Part shown: positions 1 through 5,264 of the stretch, piece by piece
How the letters are laid out: each line of letters starts with the position of its first letter
How positions within the stretch are numbered: the stretch's first letter is position 1
From: Gemmatimonadota bacterium
GTDB taxonomy: Bacteria > Gemmatimonadota > Gemmatimonadetes > Longimicrobiales > Gaopeijiaceae
Direction of reading: 5' to 3'
Assembly: GCA_015492755.1 (NCBI GenBank)
Contig: WGEM01000006.1
Span: 1 to 5,310, forward strand
DNA: 5,310 bases
The notes under the pieces: generated by a model
The model's input: only the letters and a program-made list of their open reading frames with translations
What the model was told of the DNA's origin: nothing
The model's database searches: none
Made by a program: the position numbers and the translations under genes

Positions 1-601
1 GCGTCGCGCCTCCCCGCACCACCACCACCCGCGTAGGCCGCCACCAGGTGCCGGCACCGTCCACCCAGCCCGACGCATAGCCGTCCCGGTACCCGTCCCA
101 GTACCAGCTCCAGGGATCATAGGCGCGCCACGGCGGCACGAAGGGATCCACCCAGTAGGCGAACGACGCGGACGGCCACCACCACGAGATGCCGAAGCTC
201 CACCCCACGCCGCCCCACGCGGAATGGCGGTGATGGTGATGGTGACGGCCGAACCTGTGTGTGACGGGTGCGCACCCGTAGCCGTACGTGAGCTCATCCC
301 AGTAGGGGTCCCAGTCCTCCACGTAGCACGACGCACCGTAGAAGTCCCCCGCACCCCAGCCCACGCGTCCTTCCGAGTAGAGGCCCAGCGCGAACTCGTC
401 GTACACGTGCGGGTGGCGCATGCCCAGCGGCGCATCCACGAAGAGGGAGCCGGGTGCGTAACCGCCACCGATGGCCAGGCTCACGCCCGTGAAGAGGGGC
501 CCCACACCCAAGGCCACCGACGCTCGAACCTGAGCCGCCGCCGGGGTCGAAGCGCAGAGCAGCAGGGCGATGAACGCCCATCCCGTGATCGTCTTCTTCA
601 C
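1..601 (-). CDS. Secreted Gly/Trp/Tyr-rich protein with His-rich tract, 3' end beyond window
   Basis: I do not recognise this family. The frame is open from a GTG at 601 to the window edge (200 codons seen, stop outside). The start is chosen because AGGGAGGT lies 5 nt upstream and because it begins a clean Sec signal peptide: VKKT, a hydrophobic core at residues 7-18, then TPAAAQ with likely cleavage after Ala23. The mature part opens with small and hydrophobic residues (SVALGVGPLFTG, residues 28-39), reminiscent of an outer-membrane strand. From about residue 97 it becomes extremely aromatic: 15 Trp between residues 97 and 187, interleaved with Gly, Tyr, Asp and Pro. Residues 115-126 hold seven His, including five consecutive at 120-124, which could bind metal. 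Cys92 and Cys110 are the only mature cysteines seen and could form a disulfide. Export is well supported, location beyond the inner membrane is inferred, and function is unknown. Confidence 0.8.
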   Translation of the reverse strand, partial: MKKTITGWAFIALLLCASTPAAAQVRASVALGVGPLFTGVSLAIGGGYAPGSLFVDAPLGMRHPHVYDEFALGLYSEGRVGWGAGDFYGASCYVEDWDPYWDELTYGYGCAPVTHRFGRHHHHHRHSAWGGVGWSFGISWWWPSASFAYWVDPFVPPWRAYDPWSWYWDGYRDGYASGWVDGAGTWWRPTRVVVVRGGAT

Positions 602-606
602 CTTCG

Positions 607-614
607 ACCTCCCT
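607..614 (-). promoter_or_regulatory. Ribosome binding site of the secreted aromatic-rich protein
   Basis: The minus strand reads AGGGAGGT, a 7 of 8 match to the ideal AAGGAGGT, followed by a 5-nt spacer (CGAAG) and GTG. It fixes the GTG at 601 as the start, which has no in-frame ATG competitor at the signal peptide. Confidence 0.75.
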
Positions 615-770
615 GCCGGTGTGGATCCACCCTCCACCGAAGCAACCGCCGTGCCAGCGTCACGGTGCCACCCGAGGCACTCGTCTGAATCGCGTAACAA
701 GCTGCGGGCTCTTCACTTATACCCGGCGACCGCATCCAGGTTCTGAGCAGGTCAGGTGTCGCACCGCGAG

Positions 771-780
771 GACACGTGTC
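771..780. promoter_or_regulatory. Perfect 10-bp palindrome, possible operator
   Basis: GACACGTGTC reads identically on both strands and contains a CACGTG core. It lies about 170 bp upstream of the secreted-protein start and 50 bp upstream of the TATAAG hexamer. The arms touch, so it cannot form an RNA hairpin with a normal loop. A homodimeric DNA-binding regulator is the more natural reading. In a GC-rich sequence a 10-bp palindrome can arise by chance, so the assignment is tentative. Confidence 0.25.
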
Positions 781-793
781 GTCCGCGGGGTAC

Positions 794-810
794 GCCGCGC
801 CCAACGCGGC
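794..810 (-). terminator. GC-rich stem-loop after the aminotransferase gene
   Basis: On the minus strand GCCGCG, loop TTGGG, CGCGGC form a perfect 6-bp all-GC stem beginning about 25 nt past the TAG stop. No run of T follows (the next bases are GTACCCC), so it is not a canonical intrinsic terminator. It could stabilise the mRNA 3' end or act together with Rho. Its first arm is shared with the dispersed repeat at 805-841. Confidence 0.3.
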
Positions 811-841
811 CCGCTCTCTTACTCGGACAGGCTCCTAGCCC
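805..841 (-). repeat. Dispersed 37-bp repeat, copy A (3' flank of aminotransferase)
   Basis: Read on the minus strand, this segment matches the plus strand at 5154-5190 at 33 of 37 bases without gaps. The invariant blocks are GGGCTAGGAGCCTG, CCGAGTAA and GGGCCGCG. Mismatches fall at repeat positions 15, 24, 25 and 29. GGCT-AGG-AGCC inside the first block can fold into a short hairpin in both copies. The aminotransferase stop codon TAG lies inside this copy. Identity stops abruptly at the right-hand end of the element and falls after one extra base at the left. The class of element is unknown; a short REP-like sequence is one possibility. Confidence 0.6.
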
Positions 842-2112
842 AGACGCTGGAGGAATCGCTGGAGCGCGTCGTCCTGCACCGCCAGATTCGGCGCGATGCG
901 AAGCGTGTTCAACGGGGGTGGGAAGGCCCGCATCACCACCCCCTCCTCCTCCAGAAGCTGTTCCGCCAGGGCAGGCGCATCCCGGCCCACCACCTCCACC
1001 GCCATGATCATGGAGCCCAGGCGCCAGGACCTCGGCGAGCGCCAGCGGAGCCCGGGGTGCGCGTCCACCGCCTCCCGGATCTGCCGCCAGAGCATCTCAT
1101 ACCGGCGGGCTTTCTCTCCTTCGCCCAGAGCCGCCTGGAACGACAGCGCGTCCCCCAGTGCCACCACCGCCGGCCAGGCGCGCGTGGAGTAGTCCTCGTA
1201 GGCGCGTGCACCAGCCCCCAGGTGGTGGGGCGGCGTCTTGAACCACATGCGAGGGAGCCGCTCCCGCAGGGCCGGAGAGACATAGAACAGACCCAGGCCC
1301 TTGGGAGCTTGCAGCCACTTGTGGGCGCTGGTGGCGTAGGCGTCCACGCCCATCTCCGCCAGCGACACCGGCACCATGCCCACGGCCTGGGCACCGTCCA
1401 CCAGGACGAACTCCACACCGCGCGCTCGGGCGGCCCGCGCGATGGCGTCCACGGGGTGCCGGAGGCCGATCATGTTGTCGATGTGCGGCAGCACCAGGAC
1501 GCGGGTCTCGGGCCGGAGGGCGTCGAGATGGAGATCCACGACGTCGCGTTCTGACCAGCCTGCCGCGTCCTCCAGCGGGAGCTCGACGCGCCGGACACGG
1601 AATCCCCGGGTCGCCGCGAGGACCTGCCACGCCTCGCTGGCGCCGGCGTGGTTCAACACGGTGAACAGCACCTCGTCGCCCCTGTCCAGCGGCAGGCCGT
1701 GGGCCAGGACGCTGAAGCCTTCGGTGGTGTTGTGGGTCACCGCCAGATCGTCGGGCGCGCAGTCCATGAGGACCGCCGCCCGGCTGCGGATCTCCTCCAG
1801 CGCCGCCCGCCACACCTCACCCCAGACGTACAGCGACGGGTGGGACTCACACACCCGCAGGTAGGCCGTGTGAGCCTCCACGACGGCTGCGGGGGTCGTC
1901 CCGATGGAGGCGTGATTAAGGTAGAGCAGCCTCTCATCAAGGAGGTACGCGTCGCGGAGCCTGGCCAGGGCCCTGGCGTCACCGGCGCGGAAGTCGAGGC
2001 CTGCCAGCTCCTGGGCGAGCGCCGCCTGCACGCCGGCGAGGCGGGTAAGGACTCCGGCACCGAGCACCGCCCCTGAGAGGCGCGCCAGGAACGAGCGGCG
2101 GTCGGTGGTCAC
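835..2112 (-). CDS. Tat-exported PLP-dependent class V aminotransferase-fold protein (isopenicillin N epimerase-like)
   Basis: This 425-residue protein is a fold-type I PLP enzyme of the aminotransferase class V / cysteine desulfurase superfamily. Visible motifs, in order, are LNHASIGTTP (65-74), HNTTEG (127-132, phosphate and ring contacts), LPHIDNMIG (208-216), VDGAQAVG with Asp239 that pairs with the PLP ring nitrogen, SAHKWL with Lys265 as Schiff-base lysine, and LRIAPN with Arg405 as a likely carboxylate anchor. The N-terminus is a twin-arginine signal (TDRRSFLAR, Arg5-Arg6), a hydrophobic stretch and VQAALAQ, with cleavage near residue 34. Cofactor would be loaded in the cytoplasm before export. 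GTG at 2112 is chosen over the in-frame GTG at 2211 because it places the Tat motif at the extreme N-terminus and has AGGAGA 10 nt upstream. Length and motif order fit the epimerase-like branch. Substrate and reaction (epimerase, desulfurase, lyase or transaminase) cannot be told from sequence. Confidence 0.88.
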   Translation of the reverse strand: MTTDRRSFLARLSGAVLGAGVLTRLAGVQAALAQELAGLDFRAGDARALARLRDAYLLDERLLYLNHASIGTTPAAVVEAHTAYLRVCESHPSLYVWGEVWRAALEEIRSRAAVLMDCAPDDLAVTHNTTEGFSVLAHGLPLDRGDEVLFTVLNHAGASEAWQVLAATRGFRVRRVELPLEDAAGWSERDVVDLHLDALRPETRVLVLPHIDNMIGLRHPVDAIARAARARGVEFVLVDGAQAVGMVPVSLAEMGVDAYATSAHKWLQAPKGLGLFYVSPALRERLPRMWFKTPPHHLGAGARAYEDYSTRAWPAVVALGDALSFQAALGEGEKARRYEMLWRQIREAVDAHPGLRWRSPRSWRLGSMIMAVEVVGRDAPALAEQLLEEEGVVMRAFPPPLNTLRIAPNLAVQDDALQRFLQRLG

Positions 2113-2349
2113 GAGTGGTGTATCTCCTGTGGTGCATCGGCCACGGCAGAGGGCTACGTCTTGATCCCGGAGCCGATTGGTTGAAGATTCCATCCAGTCC
2201 GGCCGACGCACGCGTGTCGGCGCCAGCGCGGCCCCCTGGTCGGCTGAGGAGGACTGGTCCGCGACTCCCGCGCAATCGGGATCCGTCCACGAAGGACGTC
2301 GTGAGCCCCGTGTTCATCTGACTCACGAGTGCCCCCCGCACTCCGCAAC
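2113..2349. promoter_or_regulatory. Divergent control region between aminotransferase and rho
   Basis: The two genes read away from each other, so promoters for both should lie here. Leftward, AGGAGA at 2128-2123 is the aminotransferase ribosome binding site. Rightward, TTGATC (2161-2166) and AAGATT (2184-2189), 17 bp apart, sit in the only AT-richer patch, but they match the sigma-70 consensus weakly (4/6 and 3/6). If real, they would give rho a leader of about 150 nt. That leader contains a 5-bp hairpin TCCCG/CGGGA (2266-2281) and a 6-bp hairpin next to the rho start. A GAGGAGG at 2245-2251 looks like a ribosome binding site, but no ATG, GTG or TTG follows at suitable spacing. A long leader would fit rho autoregulation known in Escherichia coli, but that is inference. 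Confidence 0.4.
2327..2343 (+). promoter_or_regulatory. Hairpin just upstream of the rho ATG
   Basis: GAGTGC, five C and GCACTC form a perfect 6-bp stem with a 5-nt loop, ending 6 nt before the ATG at 2350. It occupies the place where a ribosome binding site would normally lie, and no such site is visible. It also covers the alternative GTG start at 2329. If translation starts at 2350, the hairpin could modulate initiation; the short stem keeps this tentative. Confidence 0.3.
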
Positions 2350-3894
2350 ATGGCTTCTCCAGTGCCTGAATCGCCAGACATCGAAAAGACTGAGGTCGAA
2401 CTTCCCTCCACCTACGAGCCGGCGGCCGAGCCAAGCGCCGAGGCTCCTCCCACCCGCGGTGGGAAGCGCACGCAGGAATCTCCCACCGATGACGCCCAGG
2501 CCCACGACGCCTCGAAGGACGGCGACGGGACGGCCCACGGCCCCGCGGCAGACGGCGAGCACTCCAGCGACGGAGCAGCTCCCGACCGCGAGCACTCGTC
2601 TCAGGGAACGGGCGAGGACGGCGGCGGCAGGAAGAGCGGCCGCGGCCGCCGACGCCGTGGTCGGCGCCGCCGGCGCGGCCGGGGAAGGCAGGACGGTTCG
2701 GATGCCGCGGAGATGGAAGCCCAGGCGCAGCTCCCCGACGACCCGGAGGAGCTGGAGGCGATGTCGCGGCCGCTGGGGCTTCTGGAAGTGCTGGGTAGCG
2801 GCTCCGGTTTCATCCGTCGGCGCGAGGCGGGCTACACGCCCTCCAAGGACGACATCTACGTGAGTTCGCGCTTCATTCAGAAGTACGGGCTCCGTACCGG
2901 AGACGAACTCGTGGGGATCGTGGGCAATCCTCGCGGCGGTAAGAGTCCGCCGCTGGCGCATCTGCAGCGCGTGAACGACCGGCCGCCGGAGGAGGCGAAA
3001 CGGCGTCCCGACTTTCAGGCGCTCAGCGCCATGCACCCGGATGAACAGCTCATCCTGGAGTGCGGACGTACCATCCGCGGACAGCCCGACTACACGAACC
3101 GGGTGATCGACCTTCTCTGTCCCTTCGGCAAGGGACAGCGCGCCATGATCGTGGCTCCGGCGAAGGCGGGGAAGACCACGGTGCTCCAGTCGGTGGCGCA
3201 GGGCATCGTGACAAACCATCCCGAGTGCCACCTCATGATCCTCCTGGTGGACGAGCGTCCCGAGGAGGTGACGGAGATGGAGCAGGCGGGCTTCGGCGAG
3301 GTCATCGCCTCCACCTTCGACCGGCCGGCGGACCGGCACATCCAGGTTGCCGAGATCACCCTGGAGCGGGCACGTCGCCGCGTGGAGCAGGGCGAGGACG
3401 TGGTCATCATCCTGGACTCCATCACCCGCCTCGCCCGCGCCTACAACACCGTCATGAGCGGGAGCGGGCGGACGCTCTCCGGGGGACTGGACGCCAACTC
3501 CCTGGAGAAGCCGAAGCGGTTCCTGGGCAGCGCCCGGAAGATCTCGCCCACGCAGGGCGGCGGCTCCCTCACCATCATCGCCACGGCCCTTGTGGACACC
3601 GGGTCCCGCATGGATCAGGTGATCTTCGAGGAGTTCAAGGGCACAGGGAACTCCGAGCTGGTCCTCTCCAGGGAGCTGGCGGATCGCCGGATCTTCCCCG
3701 CCATCGATCTCCAGGCCTCCGCCACCCGGAAGGAGGAACTCCTGCTGGATGACGACGCGCTGTGGCTGTCCCATGCGCTGAGGAGGCAGCTGGGGAACCT
3801 GAGTCCCGTGGAGGCGATGCAGGAGCTGCTGAACGCCATGCGGAAGACGGAGACCAACCGGGACCTCATCAACTGGGCGCGGAATCAGGGCTGA
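2350..3894 (+). CDS. rho: Transcription termination factor Rho with arginine-rich N-terminal extension
   Basis: Rho is the hexameric RNA-dependent ATPase that ends transcription and removes stalled RNA polymerase. The 514-residue product has the OB-fold RNA-binding domain from about 140 (GSGSGFIRR 149-157, DDIYVSS 167-173, LRTGD 181-185). The ATPase core follows: P-loop APAKAGKT 269-276 with Lys272 and Lys275, DERPEEV 301-307 with catalytic Glu302, Walker [13 protein letters not shown] from 355 with Asp356, Q-loop around 369-384, R-loop [16 protein letters not shown] 403-418 and arginine finger Arg460 in ATRKEELL. Ala271 replaces the second proline of the E. coli APPKAGKT loop. Residues 1-135 are unlike E. 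coli: Ser/Pro/Asp/Glu-rich, then 13 Arg in residues 94-113, with no recognisable helix-bundle domain. The start is uncertain: ATG 2350 is preferred, GTG 2329 would add 7 residues, and neither has a clear ribosome binding site. An in-frame stop at 2302 excludes anything longer. The 3' end overlaps the convergent SRPBCC gene. Confidence 0.97.
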   Translation: MASPVPESPDIEKTEVELPSTYEPAAEPSAEAPPTRGGKRTQESPTDDAQAHDASKDGDGTAHGPAADGEHSSDGAAPDREHSSQGTGEDGGGRKSGRGRRRRGRRRRRGRGRQDGSDAAEMEAQAQLPDDPEELEAMSRPLGLLEVLGSGSGFIRRREAGYTPSKDDIYVSSRFIQKYGLRTGDELVGIVGNPRGGKSPPLAHLQRVNDRPPEEAKRRPDFQALSAMHPDEQLILECGRTIRGQPDYTNRVIDLLCPFGKGQRAMIVAPAKAGKTTVLQSVAQGIVTNHPECHLMILLVDERPEEVTEMEQAGFGEVIASTFDRPADRHIQVAEITLERARRRVEQGEDVVIILDSITRLARAYNTVMSGSGRTLSGGLDANSLEKPKRFLGSARKISPTQGGGSLTIIATALVDTGSRMDQVIFEEFKGTGNSELVLSRELADRRIFPAIDLQASATRKEELLLDDDALWLSHALRRQLGNLSPVEAMQELLNAMRKTETNRDLINWARNQG

Positions 3895-4438
3895 GCACCC
3901 CGTCGTCTCCCACCACCAGGGCTTCGAGTCGCTCGAGACTCTTGGCCAGTTCGGCGCTCTGTGCTTCGGGCATGAACCGGGCCCAGTACCCCATGAGCGG
4001 GTTGGGTCCCAGGTCGCCCGTCTCGGTCCACCGGACCACGGTGGCGGCACCGTCGGGCACGAGTTCGATATGCCCGCGGGTGCGCATGTGATCCCCGACG
4101 CGGACCTCGTAGGTCACCGCACGGGTCGGGATCACCTCCAGCAGCGTGAACGACCCGCGCCCGAGCTCAGGGGCGTCCCACGCCACGCGGGCGCCGGCGC
4201 CGCGCGCCGGCCCTTCCCGCACCAGCCCGGAATCCGGCCAGGGTGTCCAGGCCCGCCACGCCTCGGGCGTCTCGAGGTGGGACATGATCCGCTCCGGGGG
4301 CGCGTCGATGCGCCGCTCGGCGGAAGCTTCCCACGTGGAGGGGAGCAGATACCCTGCCAGGAGGAGCGTCGCCAGGAGCAACGCCGCACCGGCCAGGACT
4401 TTCAGGGCGGGGGAAAAGGGGCTTCCGGTGTCGGTCAT
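3869..4438 (-). CDS. Membrane-anchored SRPBCC-family protein (polyketide cyclase/dehydrase-like fold)
   Basis: This is a 189-residue protein with one N-terminal hydrophobic segment at about 11-32 (LAGAALLLATLLLAGYLLP). A START/Bet v1-like domain follows: ASAERRIDAPPERIMSHLETP (38-58) is the typical first strand and helix, WRAWTPW (61-67) the usual Trp-rich turn, then strands around 96-140 ending in VRWTETGDLG. A last amphipathic helix lies at about 160-175 (SAELAKSLERLEAL). Such domains form a cavity for hydrophobic ligands; many small anchored members have no known ligand, and none can be named here. The ATG at 4438 shares ATGA with the stop of the upstream esterase gene, so the two are probably co-transcribed and translationally coupled. 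No separate ribosome binding site is needed or obvious. The last 26 bp overlap the end of rho on the opposite strand. Confidence 0.85.
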   Translation of the reverse strand: MTDTGSPFSPALKVLAGAALLLATLLLAGYLLPSTWEASAERRIDAPPERIMSHLETPEAWRAWTPWPDSGLVREGPARGAGARVAWDAPELGRGSFTLLEVIPTRAVTYEVRVGDHMRTRGHIELVPDGAATVVRWTETGDLGPNPLMGYWARFMPEAQSAELAKSLERLEALVVGDDGVLSPDSAPS

Positions 4439-5193
4439 CGCGTTCGCTCCAGCTCTTGCAGCACGGGTTCCAGGACCCTCCAGGCATGCCGCGCCATGAT
4501 GCGGTGTCCTTCGGGTGTGGGGTGGATTCCATCCGCCTGGTTGAGCTCCGCGATGCCGGCCACGCCCTCCAGGAGGAACGAGATGAGCGCGACGCCCTCC
4601 TCCCTGGCCACCCGGCCGAAGATGGAATCGAATCGGGCGGTGTATTCGGGCCCCATGTTGGGAGGCGCCCGCATCCCTGCCAGGATGATTCGTATCGCCG
4701 GCAGGCTCCGGCGACTGCGGCGGATGATCGCCCTGAGGTTCTCCTCCAGCCGTCGCGGATCCTGGCCGCGGAGGCCGTCGTTGGCCCCCAGCTCCACGAT
4801 GAGGACGTCGGGTCCGGTGCGGAGCACCCAGTCCAGGCGCCGGAGCCCTCCGGCGCTGGTCTCGCCCGAGACACCCGCGTTGATCACCTCCACGTCGAAG
4901 CCCCCCTTGCGGGCCAGCTCCTCCAGGCGCGCGGGCCAGGCATCGCGCTCCGCGTCCAGCCCCAACCCCGCGGTGAGGCTGGTGCCCAGGACCGCGACGC
5001 GGATGGCCCGCGCCGTCGACGTCTCGTTCGCGGCGGCGCTCCCCCCGGCCGCCTCAGACGCCCCGGACGCGGTGGGAGCCGGCGGGAAGCGATCCGGCTC
5101 CGCAGGACGCTCCGCCGGAGGCGCATCGACACACGCCGCGCCCAGGATGAGGGGGGCTAGGAGCCTGACCGAGTAAAGGAGTGGGCCGCGCAC
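4435..5193 (-). CDS. TesA-like SGNH/GDSL hydrolase (arylesterase / acyl-CoA thioesterase I family), probable envelope protein
   Basis: The 252-residue product carries all SGNH blocks: block I LGTSLTAGLGLD (69-80) with nucleophile Ser72, block II NAGVSGET (105-112) with oxyanion Gly107, block III GANDGLRG (136-143) with Asn138, and block V DGIHPTPEGH (221-230) with Asp221 and His224. Overall order and length after the leader match E. coli TesA, which hydrolyses acyl thioesters and esters in the periplasm. Thr71 replaces the Asp of the GDSL signature. The N-terminus is a hydrophobic signal ending LGAAC at Cys21. This resembles a lipobox, but Gly at -3 is atypical, so lipoprotein or Sec-cleaved forms are both possible. 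A low-complexity Ala/Pro/Glu linker spans 22-62. GTG 5193 is the only ATG/GTG/TTG start available in frame, and it has no visible ribosome binding site. Codons 2-13 lie in a dispersed repeat. It overlaps the downstream SRPBCC gene by 4 bp. Substrate is not established. Confidence 0.92.
   Translation of the reverse strand: MRGPLLYSVRLLAPLILGAACVDAPPAERPAEPDRFPPAPTASGASEAAGGSAAANETSTARAIRVAVLGTSLTAGLGLDAERDAWPARLEELARKGGFDVEVINAGVSGETSAGGLRRLDWVLRTGPDVLIVELGANDGLRGQDPRRLEENLRAIIRRSRRSLPAIRIILAGMRAPPNMGPEYTARFDSIFGRVAREEGVALISFLLEGVAGIAELNQADGIHPTPEGHRIMARHAWRVLEPVLQELERTR
5154..5190 (+). repeat. Dispersed 37-bp repeat, copy B (inside the esterase signal-peptide codons)
   Basis: This is the partner of the copy at 805-841, in inverted orientation, with 33 of 37 identical bases. 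Read on the minus strand, this copy is translated as RGPLLYSVRLLAP, the second to fourteenth residues of the esterase precursor. Read on the plus strand, copy A would give RGPLSYSDRLLAQ in the equivalent frame, although no gene is supported there. The similarity ends just inside the GTG start on one side and before the lipobox-like sequence on the other. Confidence 0.6.
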
Positions 5194-5264
5194 GTGGTGC
5201 GTTCGCGTGTTCAGTCGAGGAGCGCCGACGAGGCGTAGCAGCGCTACGGCGAGGAGGAGCGACG
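5194..5264. promoter_or_regulatory. Divergent intergenic region between esterase and right-edge gene
   Basis: Only 71 bp separate two divergent starts, so any promoters overlap or lie partly inside the genes. A perfect 6-bp inverted repeat with a 3-nt spacer, CGTAGC-AGC-GCTACG, spans 5234-5248, directly before the rightward ribosome binding site. It could be an operator or a leader hairpin. No clear -10 or -35 pair was found on either strand. The minus-strand frame of the esterase stays open through this region to the window edge but contains no ATG, GTG or TTG. Confidence 0.35.
5252..5257 (+). promoter_or_regulatory. Strong ribosome binding site of the right-edge gene
   Basis: AGGAGG, within GAGGAGGAG at 5251-5259, lies 7 nt before the ATG at 5265, which is near-ideal spacing. 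It is the strongest ribosome binding site in the window and the main evidence that a gene begins here. Confidence 0.7.

Larger units (their letters stand above)
602..834. other. Intergenic region between aminotransferase and secreted-protein genes
   Basis: Both flanking genes read leftward, so this stretch holds the 3' end of one transcript and the leader of the next. It contains, reading leftward, one copy of a dispersed repeat, a GC-rich stem-loop and a 10-bp palindrome, listed separately. A TATAAG hexamer on the minus strand (721 down to 716) matches the -10 consensus at 5 of 6 bases. No convincing -35 lies 16-18 nt upstream, and it would leave a leader of about 110 nt, so it is only a weak promoter candidate. 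No small gene or tRNA was seen here. Confidence 0.4.

Noticed and set aside
294..581. Short minus-strand frame starting MGVHRPAALRF
   Set aside because: It is a different frame of the secreted-protein gene. The GTG at 601 frame has the ribosome binding site, the signal peptide and stays open to the edge.
619..1554. Open frame of 311 codons on the plus strand
   Set aside because: Mostly antisense to the aminotransferase gene and lacking any recognisable domain. Its RGPLSYSDRLLA segment is noted only because it matches the dispersed repeat.
2112..2211. Longer aminotransferase start at GTG 2211
   Set aside because: It would bury the Tat motif 37 residues inside the protein and has no ribosome binding site comparable to AGGAGA before 2112.
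2115..2321. 68-codon plus-strand frame in the divergent region before rho
   Set aside because: It starts at a GTG with no ribosome binding site, and its composition is Arg/Pro-rich without hydrophobic periodicity. The region is better read as control sequence.
3926..3941. GAGTC-GCTCGA-GACTC hairpin just after the rho stop, as a rho terminator
   Set aside because: The stem is only 5 bp with two T residues after it, and it lies inside the SRPBCC coding sequence.
2323..4050. Open frame of 575 codons on the minus strand opposite rho
   Set aside because: It lies entirely antisense to rho and overlaps the SRPBCC gene in another frame. Its translation is low-complexity with no family motif; long antisense frames are expected from GC-rich codon use.
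4070..5176. Open frame of 368 codons on the plus strand
   Set aside because: Antisense to the esterase and SRPBCC genes, both of which have clear motifs. Its product is Arg/Ser/Ala-rich shadow sequence.
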